From SZAS-3 sp964386785 (GTDB taxonomy: Bacteria; Chlamydiota; Chlamydiia; Chlamydiales; JAAKFR01): 6,970 nucleotides of DNA. Below the pieces are notes generated by a model that was given only the letters and a program-made list of their open reading frames with translations, had not been told where the DNA came from and searched no databases. Positions 1 through 6,821 of this stretch are shown here, in pieces (positions within the stretch are counted from its first letter, which is position 1; each line of letters begins with the position of its first letter). The DNA lies in assembly GCA_964386785.1 (NCBI GenBank), contig CAYLUD010000053.1, forward strand, positions 1 to 6,970, written 5' to 3'. The position numbers were made by a program, and so were the translations under genes.

Positions 1-1
1 A

Positions 2-76
2 TCGGAGTAGAGGGATTCGAACCCCCGACCCACTGCTCCCAAAGCAGTTGCGCTAGCCAAGCTGCGCTATACTCCG
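2..76 (-). tRNA. tRNA-Pro (anticodon UGG)
   Basis: Read on the minus strand, the sequence folds into a complete cloverleaf. It has a 7-bp acceptor stem (CGGAGTA with TACTCCG), a GCGC/GCGC D stem, an ACTGC/GCAGT anticodon stem with loop TTTGGGA, and a T arm with the TTCGAAT loop. The central loop triplet TGG gives anticodon UGG, which reads proline CCN codons. The C1-G72 pair and discriminator A73 are known bacterial tRNA-Pro identity elements, and both are present. The 3' CCA is not encoded (the next base is T), so it would be added by the CCA-adding enzyme. The mature gene is 75 nt plus CCA, one base longer in the D loop than the E. coli form. It is divergent from the protein operon to its right and is served by its own promoter. 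Confidence 0.97.
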
Positions 77-98
77 TCTGCATCAAAGTGCTGACAGC

Positions 99-127
99 AT
101 CCTAGAGATCTACGGAGTTAATGACAA
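99..127 (-). promoter_or_regulatory. Promoter of tRNA-Pro
   Basis: On the minus strand, TTGTCA (122-127) and TAGGAT (99-104) are separated by exactly 17 bases. These hexamers match the housekeeping TTGACA/TATAAT consensus at 5/6 and 4/6. A start near position 92 would give a leader of about 16 nt before the tRNA 5' end at 76, to be removed by RNase P. The spacing and position make this the best promoter in the window, although it rests on sequence alone. Confidence 0.7.
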
Positions 128-308
128 GTCAAAAGAAACAGATGAAGATCATTGTTTTTGGAGGGGTAAAGTTTTTTTATAACGAGAGAGATAGAATGTG
201 GTGTAAAAAATAATTTTCCTGTGTGCAGGTTTAGTGTATGTGGGTAGTATGGCACTAGATTAGCAAGAGGGTGCGGCAACTGTTTTTTTTTCTTGGAAAC
301 ATGAGGTA

Positions 309-338
309 TAGTCAGGAAAATTCTTTTTTTGCTACAAT
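309..338 (+). promoter_or_regulatory. Candidate promoter of the hydrolase-pfp-holA-methyltransferase operon
   Basis: TAGTCA (309-314) and TACAAT (333-338) are 18 bases apart and match the -35 and -10 consensus at 4/6 and 5/6. Transcription would begin near 345, leaving about 33 nt before the preferred TTG start at 378 and its Shine-Dalgarno. An alternative -10, TATAGT at 307-312, has only a T run (283-291) as its upstream element. Another weak pair is TTGGAA (293-298) with GAAAAT (316-321). Which one is used cannot be decided from the sequence. Confidence 0.4.
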
Positions 339-364
339 AAACCGCTTTTGATAGACCAGCCTAT

Positions 365-370
365 AGGGAG
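365..370 (+). promoter_or_regulatory. Ribosome binding site that selects the TTG start at 378
   Basis: AGGGAG is followed by a 7-nt spacer and an in-frame TTG at 378. The more upstream in-frame TTG at 348 has no purine-rich motif at suitable distance and would lie only a few bases from the predicted transcription start. The downstream TTG is therefore the better start. Confidence 0.55.
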
Positions 371-377
371 TAAACAA

Positions 378-1181
378 TTGGAGTCCAGAGAAGCTGTTAC
401 CATTTTTAATCAAAACCAGAAGATTTTTGGCATGCTTCATCGTCCTCTTCATACGAGCGAAGCTCCTCCTCTTGTCGTCTTCTGCCACGGCTTTGCAAGT
501 AATAAAATTGGCACGAATCGCTGCTATGTTACGTTAGCAGAACAGCTATCTAAAGCGGGCTTTGCCTCTTTACGTTTTGATTTTCGAGGCTCGGGAGATA
601 GCGAGGGTGCTATTTCTCAAATGACATTTGAAGATTTTATTTCAGATGCTGTAGCCGTCTTGGAAATGGCTCGCACATTACCCGGGATTGATTCTCAAAA
701 AATTGCCCTCTTTGGTTCTTCGTTAGGCGCTACGGTTAGTGTTTTTGCAGCAGCTAGATTTCAAAAAATTGCTGCCATGGTTCTTTGGGCGCCCATAGCT
801 GAAGGGGCTCGATGGATGCGAGACTTTATGCAGTCTCAAGCAGCAGCCGAGGGTTCGAACCATGCTGTGTATCGAGGGTTGCCCATTCATCCCCATTTTC
901 AACGAGAATTCAGTCAGCAGATGGCCGCTGAGACTTTGTCTCAGCTTGTCGATGTCCCTTTTCTTCATATGCATGGCCAGCAGGATCGAGTTGTGCCGAT
1001 TTGTCATCAGGAAATCTATCGATCCTCTTGCTCCAATCATCGAAATGCCACACGCTTTCTTTGTTTTGATCAGGTAGACCACTGTATGGGAGGTGCTCCC
1101 ATATTTCCTAATGTGGTACAAGAAGCCGAAAATTGGTATAAGATCCACTTAATGGGGCTACAAAATGGTGCTGTCCTTTGA
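378..1181 (+). CDS. Alpha/beta-hydrolase family protein (serine hydrolase or acyltransferase-like)
   Basis: This is a cytosolic alpha/beta-hydrolase of 267 residues. Numbered from the TTG at 378, it shows the oxyanion-region HGF motif near residue 37 and the conserved FDFRGSGDSEG stretch at about 67-77. The nucleophile elbow GSSLG has Ser115, and the rest of the triad is Asp203 (in HGQQDRVVP) and His235 (in DQVDH). The triad and fold are complete, so it should be a working esterase, lipase, thioesterase or acyl-transfer enzyme. The substrate cannot be told from sequence. No signal peptide or membrane segment is seen. It is the first gene of the operon, and its stop lies 17 nt inside the next gene. 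As I recall, chlamydial genomes have a predicted acyltransferase/hydrolase (CT206) directly before a PPi-phosphofructokinase, as here. An in-frame TTG at 348 could add 10 residues but lacks a ribosome binding site. Confidence 0.85.
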   Translation: MESREAVTIFNQNQKIFGMLHRPLHTSEAPPLVVFCHGFASNKIGTNRCYVTLAEQLSKAGFASLRFDFRGSGDSEGAISQMTFEDFISDAVAVLEMARTLPGIDSQKIALFGSSLGATVSVFAAARFQKIAAMVLWAPIAEGARWMRDFMQSQAAAEGSNHAVYRGLPIHPHFQREFSQQMAAETLSQLVDVPFLHMHGQQDRVVPICHQEIYRSSCSNHRNATRFLCFDQVDHCMGGAPIFPNVVQEAENWYKIHLMGLQNGAVL

Positions 1182-2691
1182 AACCTGGAGAACGAAGACT
1201 ACAACTCCTGTGCCGAATTGGTGGCATCATATTGAAAGCCACAGTTTTATAAATCATAAACCTTCACAGTGTCTTGCTGAAGTAGCCTCTCATTTTTCTT
1301 GTCTAGCAGAGTTGCCTTTTCTTGAGATGAAACCTGGATTCTCTTCCAGTAAGCGGTACCCATTGCGAGTAGGCGTTCTGCTGTCAGGAGGTCCGGCCCC
1401 CGGTGGTCATAATGTATTATTTGGCCTTTGGAGTATGCTCCATCAGTGGCACCCAGATAGTCGCCTATATGGATTCCGTAGGGGGGTAGCTGGCTTACTT
1501 GAAGGGGAAATGATAGAGCTCGATGCGGCTCAATTAGAGAAATTTTATAACACGGGCGGCTTTGATTGTTTAGGCTCTAGTCGAAAAAAAATAGAGCAGG
1601 AATCTCATTATGCAGCTGTAGAAGAGGTCTTGCTGCAATGGCAACTCAATGGATTAGTGATTATTGGAGGGGATGACTCCAACACAAATGCAGCATTCTT
1701 GGCAGAGTATCTCGCACAAAGAGGAAAGATTTCCATTATCGGTGTGCCTAAAACAATTGACGGGGATTTAACGACCCCAGACCTAAAAATTAGCTTTGGT
1801 TTTGATACGGCCACACGCACCTATTCACAGGGGATATCTAATCTATGCCGCGATGCGCTATCCACCGGCAAGTATTATCATTTTGTTCGTTTAATGGGGC
1901 GGAAAGCATCTCATATTACTCTTGAGTGTGCGCTCCACACACATCCGAATTTTACCCTGATTAGTGAAGAGGTTGCGGCGCAAAAAAAGAATCTATTTGA
2001 TGTTGTAGAAGACATTACACAATGTATTGTACAGCGAGCCAGTCAAGGAAAACAGTATGGAGTGATTCTGATTCCGGAAGGGCTTTTAGAGTGGTTACCA
2101 ACGATTCATGAAGATTTACAATCTCATGAGGGAGCTCAATCTGTTCGAGCGCTTTTGCAGCAAAGAGATGAGCATGGGCATCCTCTGGTGTCTCAGATTC
2201 AAACCGAAGAATTGTTGATTGCCTGCGTGCGCCACCGCCTTGCCATGGTAAACCCTCAGACTACTCTTCATGCCGTGGGCCACTTCTTTGGGTATGAGGG
2301 ACGTTGTGCGTATCCCTCTCCTTTTGATTCTATGTACGGTCAAGCCTTAGGGGGTGTTGCGGCGCTTCTTATTGCTCATCAACGTACAGGGTATATGGCT
2401 GCTCTGAGCCGTCTCGAAAAAGAAGTCAGCGATTGGCAAGCGATCGCTATTCCGTTCAGCTCTATGCTCCATCGTGAACAGAGAGGTGGGCATGAAAAAT
2501 TTGTGATTGCTCGTAGTATTGTAGATCTAGATAGTACTTCGTTTGCAACGTTTGCCTCGTCTCGTTCCCATTGGCTCATGGCTGATGATTACCAATACGT
2601 AGGTCCTATTCAATATCAGGGACCCGATTCTGTGATCTCCTCTCGACCTTCCCAGTTGAGGCCTATTATACCACAAGGGTCTTACTCGTGA
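1165..2691 (+). CDS. pfp: Diphosphate--fructose-6-phosphate 1-phosphotransferase (PPi-dependent PFK, long form)
   Basis: This enzyme phosphorylates fructose 6-phosphate to fructose 1,6-bisphosphate using pyrophosphate, reversibly, in glycolysis. The donor is read from two sites. GGDDS (168-172) has the second Asp that blocks ATP binding, where ATP enzymes have GGDG. PKTIDGD (195-201) has Lys196, typical of PPi enzymes, and the catalytic Asp199. Other family motifs are SGGPAPGGHN (74-83), MGR (244-246) and GYEGR (376-380). The 508 residues place it in the long clade found in spirochaetes, chlamydiae and plants, though somewhat shorter than the roughly 550 usual there; the N-terminal extension is reduced. 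The ATG at 1165 follows a weak GGGG site (1154-1157) and overlaps the hydrolase end by 17 nt, suggesting coupled translation. C. trachomatis has two such paralogues flanking the hydrolase. Only the downstream one lies in this window. Confidence 0.93.
   Translation: MVLSFETWRTKTTTPVPNWWHHIESHSFINHKPSQCLAEVASHFSCLAELPFLEMKPGFSSSKRYPLRVGVLLSGGPAPGGHNVLFGLWSMLHQWHPDSRLYGFRRGVAGLLEGEMIELDAAQLEKFYNTGGFDCLGSSRKKIEQESHYAAVEEVLLQWQLNGLVIIGGDDSNTNAAFLAEYLAQRGKISIIGVPKTIDGDLTTPDLKISFGFDTATRTYSQGISNLCRDALSTGKYYHFVRLMGRKASHITLECALHTHPNFTLISEEVAAQKKNLFDVVEDITQCIVQRASQGKQYGVILIPEGLLEWLPTIHEDLQSHEGAQSVRALLQQRDEHGHPLVSQIQTEELLIACVRHRLAMVNPQTTLHAVGHFFGYEGRCAYPSPFDSMYGQALGGVAALLIAHQRTGYMAALSRLEKEVSDWQAIAIPFSSMLHREQRGGHEKFVIARSIVDLDSTSFATFASSRSHWLMADDYQYVGPIQYQGPDSVISSRPSQLRPIIPQGSYS
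2675..2679 (+). promoter_or_regulatory. Ribosome binding site for the GTG start of the holA-like gene
   Basis: AAGGG inside the last codons of the phosphofructokinase gene lies 8 nt before the GTG at 2688. That GTG overlaps the preceding stop as GTGA. The site and overlap support this start over the in-frame ATG at 2763. Confidence 0.55.
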
Positions 2692-3608
2692 CCGCAGCCT
2701 GGGTTATAGTATCCGCATCTACTGAAAGAAGAGATAAAAAAAGAAAGGAGCTGTTTCAAGGAATGATTCCTCGCCATTTTACCTTGGAACAATGGTCGGA
2801 ATTTTTAACAGAAATTACAGCGTATCACTTTCTTCCTCAAGATCGAGGCCTTTGGATAACAGGGGTAGAGGGTCTTACAGCGGAACAGTGGACCCAACTG
2901 AACAAGTCCCTATCTTGCAAAGCTCCTCGGTTGACTATTTGTCTGGAAGGTTCTCAGGTTTCTTCTGCGTTTTTGGATCGCGTACGTCCTACTTGTGAAG
3001 TCATGGAATTAAAGGAGCTGAAGCCCGGGGAGCTGAAACATGCTCATATCCAAGAGTGTATTCGTTTATTTCACGCTCAAGAAAAAAAAATCACCCCTAA
3101 ACAGGCTCAAAAATTCGTTGAGTGGGTGGATCGTATCGGAGGAGGACTCGCTGTAGAAGTCGAAAAATGGGTTTGTTATCTTGGAGATCGAGTTGAGGTT
3201 ACTGACTCAGATCTAGATGTCTGGATTCACCATGCACCGACACATACACTTTGGGATTTATTTGATGCGATCTGTGAGCGTCGAGTTGCAGATGCTCTGC
3301 AACATATAGACTCTTTATCTCGTGCGGAGGTGGCTCCTCAAGCGATCATTGCTTCGCTACGTACGCAAACCCAGCAACATTTGAAAATTATGGCCTTAAT
3401 TCCGGAAGGGCCCGCCGCAGTACAAAAAGCTTTTCCATATCTTAAGGGACATCTATATGATCGAAAAGTGCGCTTGTTGCAAAAAGATGGTCTAAACCGG
3501 TTAACGGCTTTATTAGGGCCTCTGTTTGTTGCTGAGTCCCGTCTTCGAGAGGTTTCTGTATATCCAGAATATCCCTTAGAACGTTTTATTTTTGAAAGTG
3601 ATCTATGA
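2688..3608 (+). CDS. holA: DNA polymerase III delta subunit-like protein (HolA family, divergent)
   Basis: This is probably the delta subunit of the clamp loader, which opens the beta sliding clamp during DNA replication. The 306-residue length is in the HolA range (about 330-345 is usual), with the deficit at the N terminus. The best evidence is the C-terminal collar-type helical region. A segment around 188-210 (LWDLFDAICERRVADALQHI) matches the usual delta pattern of an aliphatic, amphipathic domain III start. It is followed by helices 213-235 and a terminal stretch 258-300 rich in Leu and Arg. No Walker A is seen, which is normal for delta. The GTG start overlaps the preceding stop by 4 nt, and the next gene overlaps its own stop by 4 nt (ATGA). 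An ATG at 2763 would remove 25 residues. As I recall, the counterpart CT047 also lies beside the methyltransferase gene. The family assignment is by pattern recognition and is less certain than for its neighbours. Confidence 0.65.
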   Translation: MTAAWVIVSASTERRDKKRKELFQGMIPRHFTLEQWSEFLTEITAYHFLPQDRGLWITGVEGLTAEQWTQLNKSLSCKAPRLTICLEGSQVSSAFLDRVRPTCEVMELKELKPGELKHAHIQECIRLFHAQEKKITPKQAQKFVEWVDRIGGGLAVEVEKWVCYLGDRVEVTDSDLDVWIHHAPTHTLWDLFDAICERRVADALQHIDSLSRAEVAPQAIIASLRTQTQQHLKIMALIPEGPAAVQKAFPYLKGHLYDRKVRLLQKDGLNRLTALLGPLFVAESRLREVSVYPEYPLERFIFESDL

Positions 3609-4294
3609 CTCTTCATCTTCTTCCTAATCTACTGTCTGATCAGGCTGACCCATCTTTGTTTTTTCCTCCAGAATTAGCGAGTGTAATGGCTCGTATCGAT
3701 GGATTGATTGCAGAAAGTGAGCAGGGGGGGCGTCGATATCTAAAAAGATTTCAGACCAAACGGTTGCCCCATCATATGCCGATAGCCCGTATCCAAGATC
3801 CCCACGACTTTTTACTAGCCCCACTGGTAGCTGGAGAAGAGTGGGGAGTTCTTTCAGATGCCGGACTTCCTTGCTTAGCAGACCCTGGAGCTCAACTAGT
3901 GCGTTATGCGCATTCTCGAGGTATTCCCGTTCGCGTCTATTCTGGTCCCTCTTCGATTACATGGTCCTTGTTGGCCTCAGGCCTACCAGGGCAGAGATTT
4001 GCGTTTCATGGGTACCTCTCGAAACAGCCATCAGAGCGGCAAAAACAGATCAAAGAATTAGGAAAACGAGCCCGCCAAGAAAAGGCAACTCAAATTTTTA
4101 TCGAGGCCCCCTACCGTAATGAAGCAACTCTTCGAGACTGTTTGGCTGTTCTTGAGGCTGATCTGATGTTGTGTGTAGCCTCAGAGCTCACAGGTCCTCA
4201 AGAGAATATCACAACACAACCTGTTGGGGCCTGGAAACGACAACCCGTGACGATCGAAAAAGTGCCGACCATTTTTCTGATATCGATACTATAA
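3605..4294 (+). CDS. RsmI-like SAM-dependent methyltransferase (tetrapyrrole methylase fold, short subfamily)
   Basis: This is a cytosolic methyltransferase of the tetrapyrrole methylase superfamily related to RsmI, which 2'-O-methylates C1402 of 16S rRNA. The sequence shows the opening strand LHLLPNLLSD (3-12), the PPEL segment (21-24), the SAM-pocket motif SDAGLPCLADPG (84-95), GPSSITWSLLASGL (114-127), FHGYL (134-138), IFIEAPYRN (164-172) and the closing PTIFLI strand (221-226). At 229 residues it lacks the C-terminal extension of classical RsmI (about 285). It has the length and RRYLKRF element (43-49) of the RsmI-like short subfamily found in Bacteroidetes and Chlamydiae, so it appears complete rather than truncated. 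Whether it shares the RsmI target is inference. It is the last gene of the operon, with an ATGA overlap, and stops one base before the convergent rodZ-like gene. A similar gene (CT048, yraL) follows CT047 in C. trachomatis. Confidence 0.87.
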   Translation: MTLHLLPNLLSDQADPSLFFPPELASVMARIDGLIAESEQGGRRYLKRFQTKRLPHHMPIARIQDPHDFLLAPLVAGEEWGVLSDAGLPCLADPGAQLVRYAHSRGIPVRVYSGPSSITWSLLASGLPGQRFAFHGYLSKQPSERQKQIKELGKRARQEKATQIFIEAPYRNEATLRDCLAVLEADLMLCVASELTGPQENITTQPVGAWKRQPVTIEKVPTIFLISIL

Positions 4295-4295
4295 A

Positions 4296-4757
4296 TTACC
4301 AGAAACGAACAATCCACCATAGAAACAAGAGTACGGCAGCAGGTGCAATAACCCAAAAAAGCGTCAAAGGTGAGGATTCAGCAGAGATCTCTTGTTGGGG
4401 AGCTTCTCGTTCACGTTCTATACTAGCGGGTAGTACTGCTGGGGGAGATTCTTGTTGTTTGCCTTGTAGCCATGCAAACGTCTCTTCAACTAAGGGATGC
4501 TCTTCTAGTTGCACACAAGTCGCATACTTTCGTAAAAACCCTTGCGCATAGACAGGAGAAATCAATCGATCCATTTGACCTTCTTCTAGAGCTTGTAGGT
4601 AAGGAGTGCGAATAGAGGTCGTGCTTTCTACTTCTTTCAGTGAAAGATTTAACTCCTCCCTTCGGCTTCGAAGTAAATGCCCCATCCGCACAAAAGGAGC
4701 TGTGTGATCCATTCGCAATTCCGGATAATCTAATGTTGTTTCGGTTGCTTTACGCAT
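4296..4757 (-). CDS. rodZ: RodZ-like helix-turn-helix membrane protein lacking a periplasmic domain
   Basis: This is a 153-residue protein with an N-terminal RodZ-type helix-turn-helix (about 24-90). The pattern GHLLRSRREELNLSLKEV, then SIRTPYLQALEEG and PVYAQGFLRKYA, is characteristic of the HTH_25 family. A hydrophilic linker rich in Glu, Gln and Pro follows (about 98-130), then one strongly hydrophobic segment (131-151) at the very C terminus. RodZ binds MreB through the HTH domain and anchors it to the inner membrane. Here nothing follows the membrane segment except RFW, so the periplasmic domain of E. coli RodZ is absent, as is known for chlamydial RodZ. The start is supported by AGGAGTT (4761-4767 on the minus strand) 3 nt upstream. 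It lies 11 nt downstream of pkn1 and is probably cotranscribed with it. A different membrane-anchored HTH regulator remains possible. Confidence 0.8.
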   Translation of the reverse strand: MRKATETTLDYPELRMDHTAPFVRMGHLLRSRREELNLSLKEVESTTSIRTPYLQALEEGQMDRLISPVYAQGFLRKYATCVQLEEHPLVEETFAWLQGKQQESPPAVLPASIEREREAPQQEISAESSPLTLFWVIAPAAVLLFLWWIVRFW

Positions 4758-4760
4758 GAC

Positions 4761-4767
4761 AACTCCT
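4761..4767 (-). promoter_or_regulatory. Ribosome binding site of the rodZ-like gene
   Basis: AGGAGTT on the minus strand sits in the 11-nt gap between the pkn1 stop (4769-4771) and the ATG at 4757. Its AGGAG core is 5 nt from the start codon. It fixes this start over internal Met16 and Met25, and it begins within two bases of the upstream stop, favouring reinitiation by ribosomes that finish pkn1. Confidence 0.65.
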
Positions 4768-4768
4768 A

Positions 4769-6748
4769 TTATTTAGAAGATAGCTCTTCATCTACATCGG
4801 CAGCACAACGAAATCCATAGGTGCTATTGAAAGATCCGGGATTATTTCGATGACGTTGGGCGCATCGTAAATCTTCTTTCAAGCTTTTCCAGCAACCACC
4901 ACGGAGAACGCGATAGGTACCCTGGACTGGACCCTTAGGATTCCACGGTTCATGAACTGTAGCCTCATAATCATGGTAGCCATACCAATCCTGGCACCAC
5001 TCATACACATTGCCTGCCATATCGAACAATCCATACCCATTCGCAGGATAATGCATAACTGGGGTTGTGTCGGCACTGAAAAAATTAGCGTGAGCTTTAT
5101 CTATATCATCGCCATAGGGATAAACTGCATGGGGATCGCCTCCTTTTGAAGCAATTTCCCATTCTGCCTCTGTAGGCAACCGCTTGCCTATCCAGTCAGC
5201 ATAGGCAGTTGCACCATACCACGTCACTCCTACTACAGGGTGATGGGCATATCCAGGCTCTATATGTAACTTGCCCCCACTACGAGAAATGCGAGATTCT
5301 TTGTAACGAATTACATCATTATATTGCGCGTCTTTTTCACACCCCAATGCTTCTAAAAAGCGTATAAATTGCTCATTCGTTACTGGGTGAATATCCATAG
5401 CAAAAGAGGATAAATCGACAGTATGCACCGGAGTTTCATCCCGATTGCCAGCATGACTTCCTCGCGAATACGTTCCACCAGGAATCCATGCCATATCCGT
5501 CATTAAGGGCTGGGAGAGCTCTGCGGATAGAGGTGTAGGAGAATAGGTGTGTACCACGGGCTCGCGATCCAACAGAGAAGGTACAGATTGTGTGGCCGGG
5601 GAGGGGGTAATGGGAGGCGCTGTCGCTTCCGATAGATCTTTTTTTACTGCTCGTTCCAGAGAAATCGGTGTCGTTGGGTTCAAAGAAGATGTAGGTCGAC
5701 GTAAAATTAAATCACAGCTGGATAAAATTCTTGGACCTGGAATCGAGGATGGGCGAGCTTCGATGGGATCAGAAATGGGTAGAATAGGCAAAGAAGGGGG
5801 TTCTTCACGTTGTGTATCACGTATTTCATTTGGAAAAAGAGCTGGACAGATGGAGTCTAATAATGGGGATAACCGAGAGGGACGAGAATAAGGATCGGGA
5901 GCAAGGCAATCTGTGAGTAGACGATCCCAGTCGCAACGATAATCAGGAGCATGAATTTGAATCGAAGGGAATTTACCCTCTGGAAATCCTCCTGTAATCA
6001 AATAGTACATCAAGACGCCAAAAGCATACTGATCCGCACGAGCGTGAAAGGATGAAGAACGTTTTTGCTCCGGAGCTAAAAAAGCAAAACTTTCTAAAAA
6101 CGGGCGAGCCATCTTTTCATATTTTTCTAAAGGGAAGGGGTGAGGGGCATACAAGGGGAATCCATCTTGCTGAGTAGAAGGAAGACAGTCTAAGGCTTGC
6201 GCTACGGTCCAGAATATACGATGCACGATGGCTGCAGGATGGAGAATCGGGTAGAGATTGCCATCCGATAAAAAGAGATCTAACCCCGGCTTACCGGGTC
6301 CAATCCAAATGTGGTTAGGCTGAATACTTAGATGAGCTGTTCCTTGGTCATGGAGATAGTCAATGACCCCAGCAACTTGCTTAGCAACAGAAATCAATTC
6401 CTCTTCGCGGAGTCGATCCTGTCGTGCCGACATATATTGAGCTAGATGAGTCATCTCCCCAATTGCATCTAGGATGCAGTCGGTAACTAGAAAAAATTGA
6501 TCTCCTTCACAAGACAGGGTATGTACCTTAACTAGTCTAGGGTGTTCTAGAGTGGCATAGCGACCTAAATGAGACTGAAATCGTTCTACGAAGTCTGTAT
6601 CTGCTGTCAGTTCTTTAGGTAAGAGCTTTAGTAGATAATGCTTTTTAATGAAACGATGTTCAACTAAATATAAAGCTCCAAGTGGACCATCTTCTAAACG
6701 CTTACAGAGACAATAATCTCCTAATGTTTCTGTCTCTTGTACTTTCAT
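4769..6748 (-). CDS. pkn1: Pkn1-type protein: Ser/Thr kinase-like domain fused to an FGE-sulfatase-like domain
   Basis: This is a two-domain protein of 659 residues, numbered from the preferred ATG at 6748. Residues about 10-305 form a Hanks-type kinase fold. The VAIK-like Lys41, APEQ (225-228) and the DQYAFG helix with Asp239 are present. The catalytic loop reads HLSIQPNHIW, with Ser141 in place of the catalytic Asp of HRD. The DFG position reads SDGN and the glycine loop is weak. Residues 310-415 are a Pro/Ser/Thr-rich linker. Residues about 417-650 are an FGE-sulfatase fold (MAWIPGGTYSRGS, RLPTEAEWE, GNVYEWCQDWY, RVLRGGCW, GFRCA). They lack the CX4C copper pair of true formylglycine-generating enzymes, so the domain is probably a binding or structural module. 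No signal peptide or membrane segment is visible. The architecture matches chlamydial Pkn1 (CT145, about 614 residues). It is first in an operon with the rodZ-like gene. An ATG at 6754 would add two residues but sits against the ribosome binding site. Confidence 0.88.
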   Translation of the reverse strand: MKVQETETLGDYCLCKRLEDGPLGALYLVEHRFIKKHYLLKLLPKELTADTDFVERFQSHLGRYATLEHPRLVKVHTLSCEGDQFFLVTDCILDAIGEMTHLAQYMSARQDRLREEELISVAKQVAGVIDYLHDQGTAHLSIQPNHIWIGPGKPGLDLFLSDGNLYPILHPAAIVHRIFWTVAQALDCLPSTQQDGFPLYAPHPFPLEKYEKMARPFLESFAFLAPEQKRSSSFHARADQYAFGVLMYYLITGGFPEGKFPSIQIHAPDYRCDWDRLLTDCLAPDPYSRPSRLSPLLDSICPALFPNEIRDTQREEPPSLPILPISDPIEARPSSIPGPRILSSCDLILRRPTSSLNPTTPISLERAVKKDLSEATAPPITPSPATQSVPSLLDREPVVHTYSPTPLSAELSQPLMTDMAWIPGGTYSRGSHAGNRDETPVHTVDLSSFAMDIHPVTNEQFIRFLEALGCEKDAQYNDVIRYKESRISRSGGKLHIEPGYAHHPVVGVTWYGATAYADWIGKRLPTEAEWEIASKGGDPHAVYPYGDDIDKAHANFFSADTTPVMHYPANGYGLFDMAGNVYEWCQDWYGYHDYEATVHEPWNPKGPVQGTYRVLRGGCWKSLKEDLRCAQRHRNNPGSFNSTYGFRCAADVDEELSSK

Positions 6749-6755
6749 GACCATT

Positions 6756-6760
6756 CCTCC
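6756..6760 (-). promoter_or_regulatory. Ribosome binding site that selects the pkn1 start
   Basis: GGAGG on the minus strand is 1 nt before the ATG at 6754 but 7 nt before the ATG at 6748. The second distance is ideal and the first is too short, so translation should begin at 6748. Confidence 0.65.
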
Positions 6761-6791
6761 AAGGGAAATGCACTCTCCCTAGATGAACGGC

Positions 6792-6821
6792 AATCTATCG
6801 AAAACAAAGGAAAAACAGCAA
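6792..6821 (-). promoter_or_regulatory. Weak candidate promoter for the pkn1-rodZ pair
   Basis: On the minus strand, TTGCTG (6816-6821) and TAGATT (6792-6797) are 18 bases apart and match the -35 and -10 consensus at 3/6 and 4/6. A start near 6785 would give a leader of about 37 nt to the pkn1 ATG. The spacer is T-rich. The match is poor, and the -35 overlaps the hairpin at 6818-6839. Confidence 0.25.

Noticed and set aside
121..213. Small plus-strand open frame of 30 codons (MTSQKKQMKIIV...)
   Set aside because: GGAG is only 3 nt from the ATG, the frame overlaps the tRNA promoter, and the peptide has no recognisable features. A chance ORF in an AT-rich spacer is more likely.
218..229. CCTG-TGTG-CAGG hairpin after the tRNA promoter region
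   Set aside because: A 4-bp stem without a T run is too weak to call a terminator or operator.
723..1148. Open reading frame of 141 codons on the minus strand inside the hydrolase gene
   Set aside because: It is fully antisense to a gene with an intact catalytic triad. The product is of low complexity and has no family motifs.
3605..4294. Methyltransferase considered as a truncated rsmI
   Set aside because: It is shorter than classical RsmI. However, its N-terminal and C-terminal motifs match the short RsmI-like subfamily, which is naturally about 230-240 residues, so nothing appears to be missing.
4171..4551. Open reading frame of 126 codons on the plus strand
   Set aside because: It lies antisense to the rodZ-like gene and over the end of the methyltransferase gene. 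The translation is Ser/Cys/Thr-rich with no recognisable fold.
5547..5891. Open reading frame of 114 codons on the plus strand
   Set aside because: It is antisense to the Pro/Ser-rich linker of pkn1. Its Gly/Arg/Ser-rich product is explained by the complementary codon bias.
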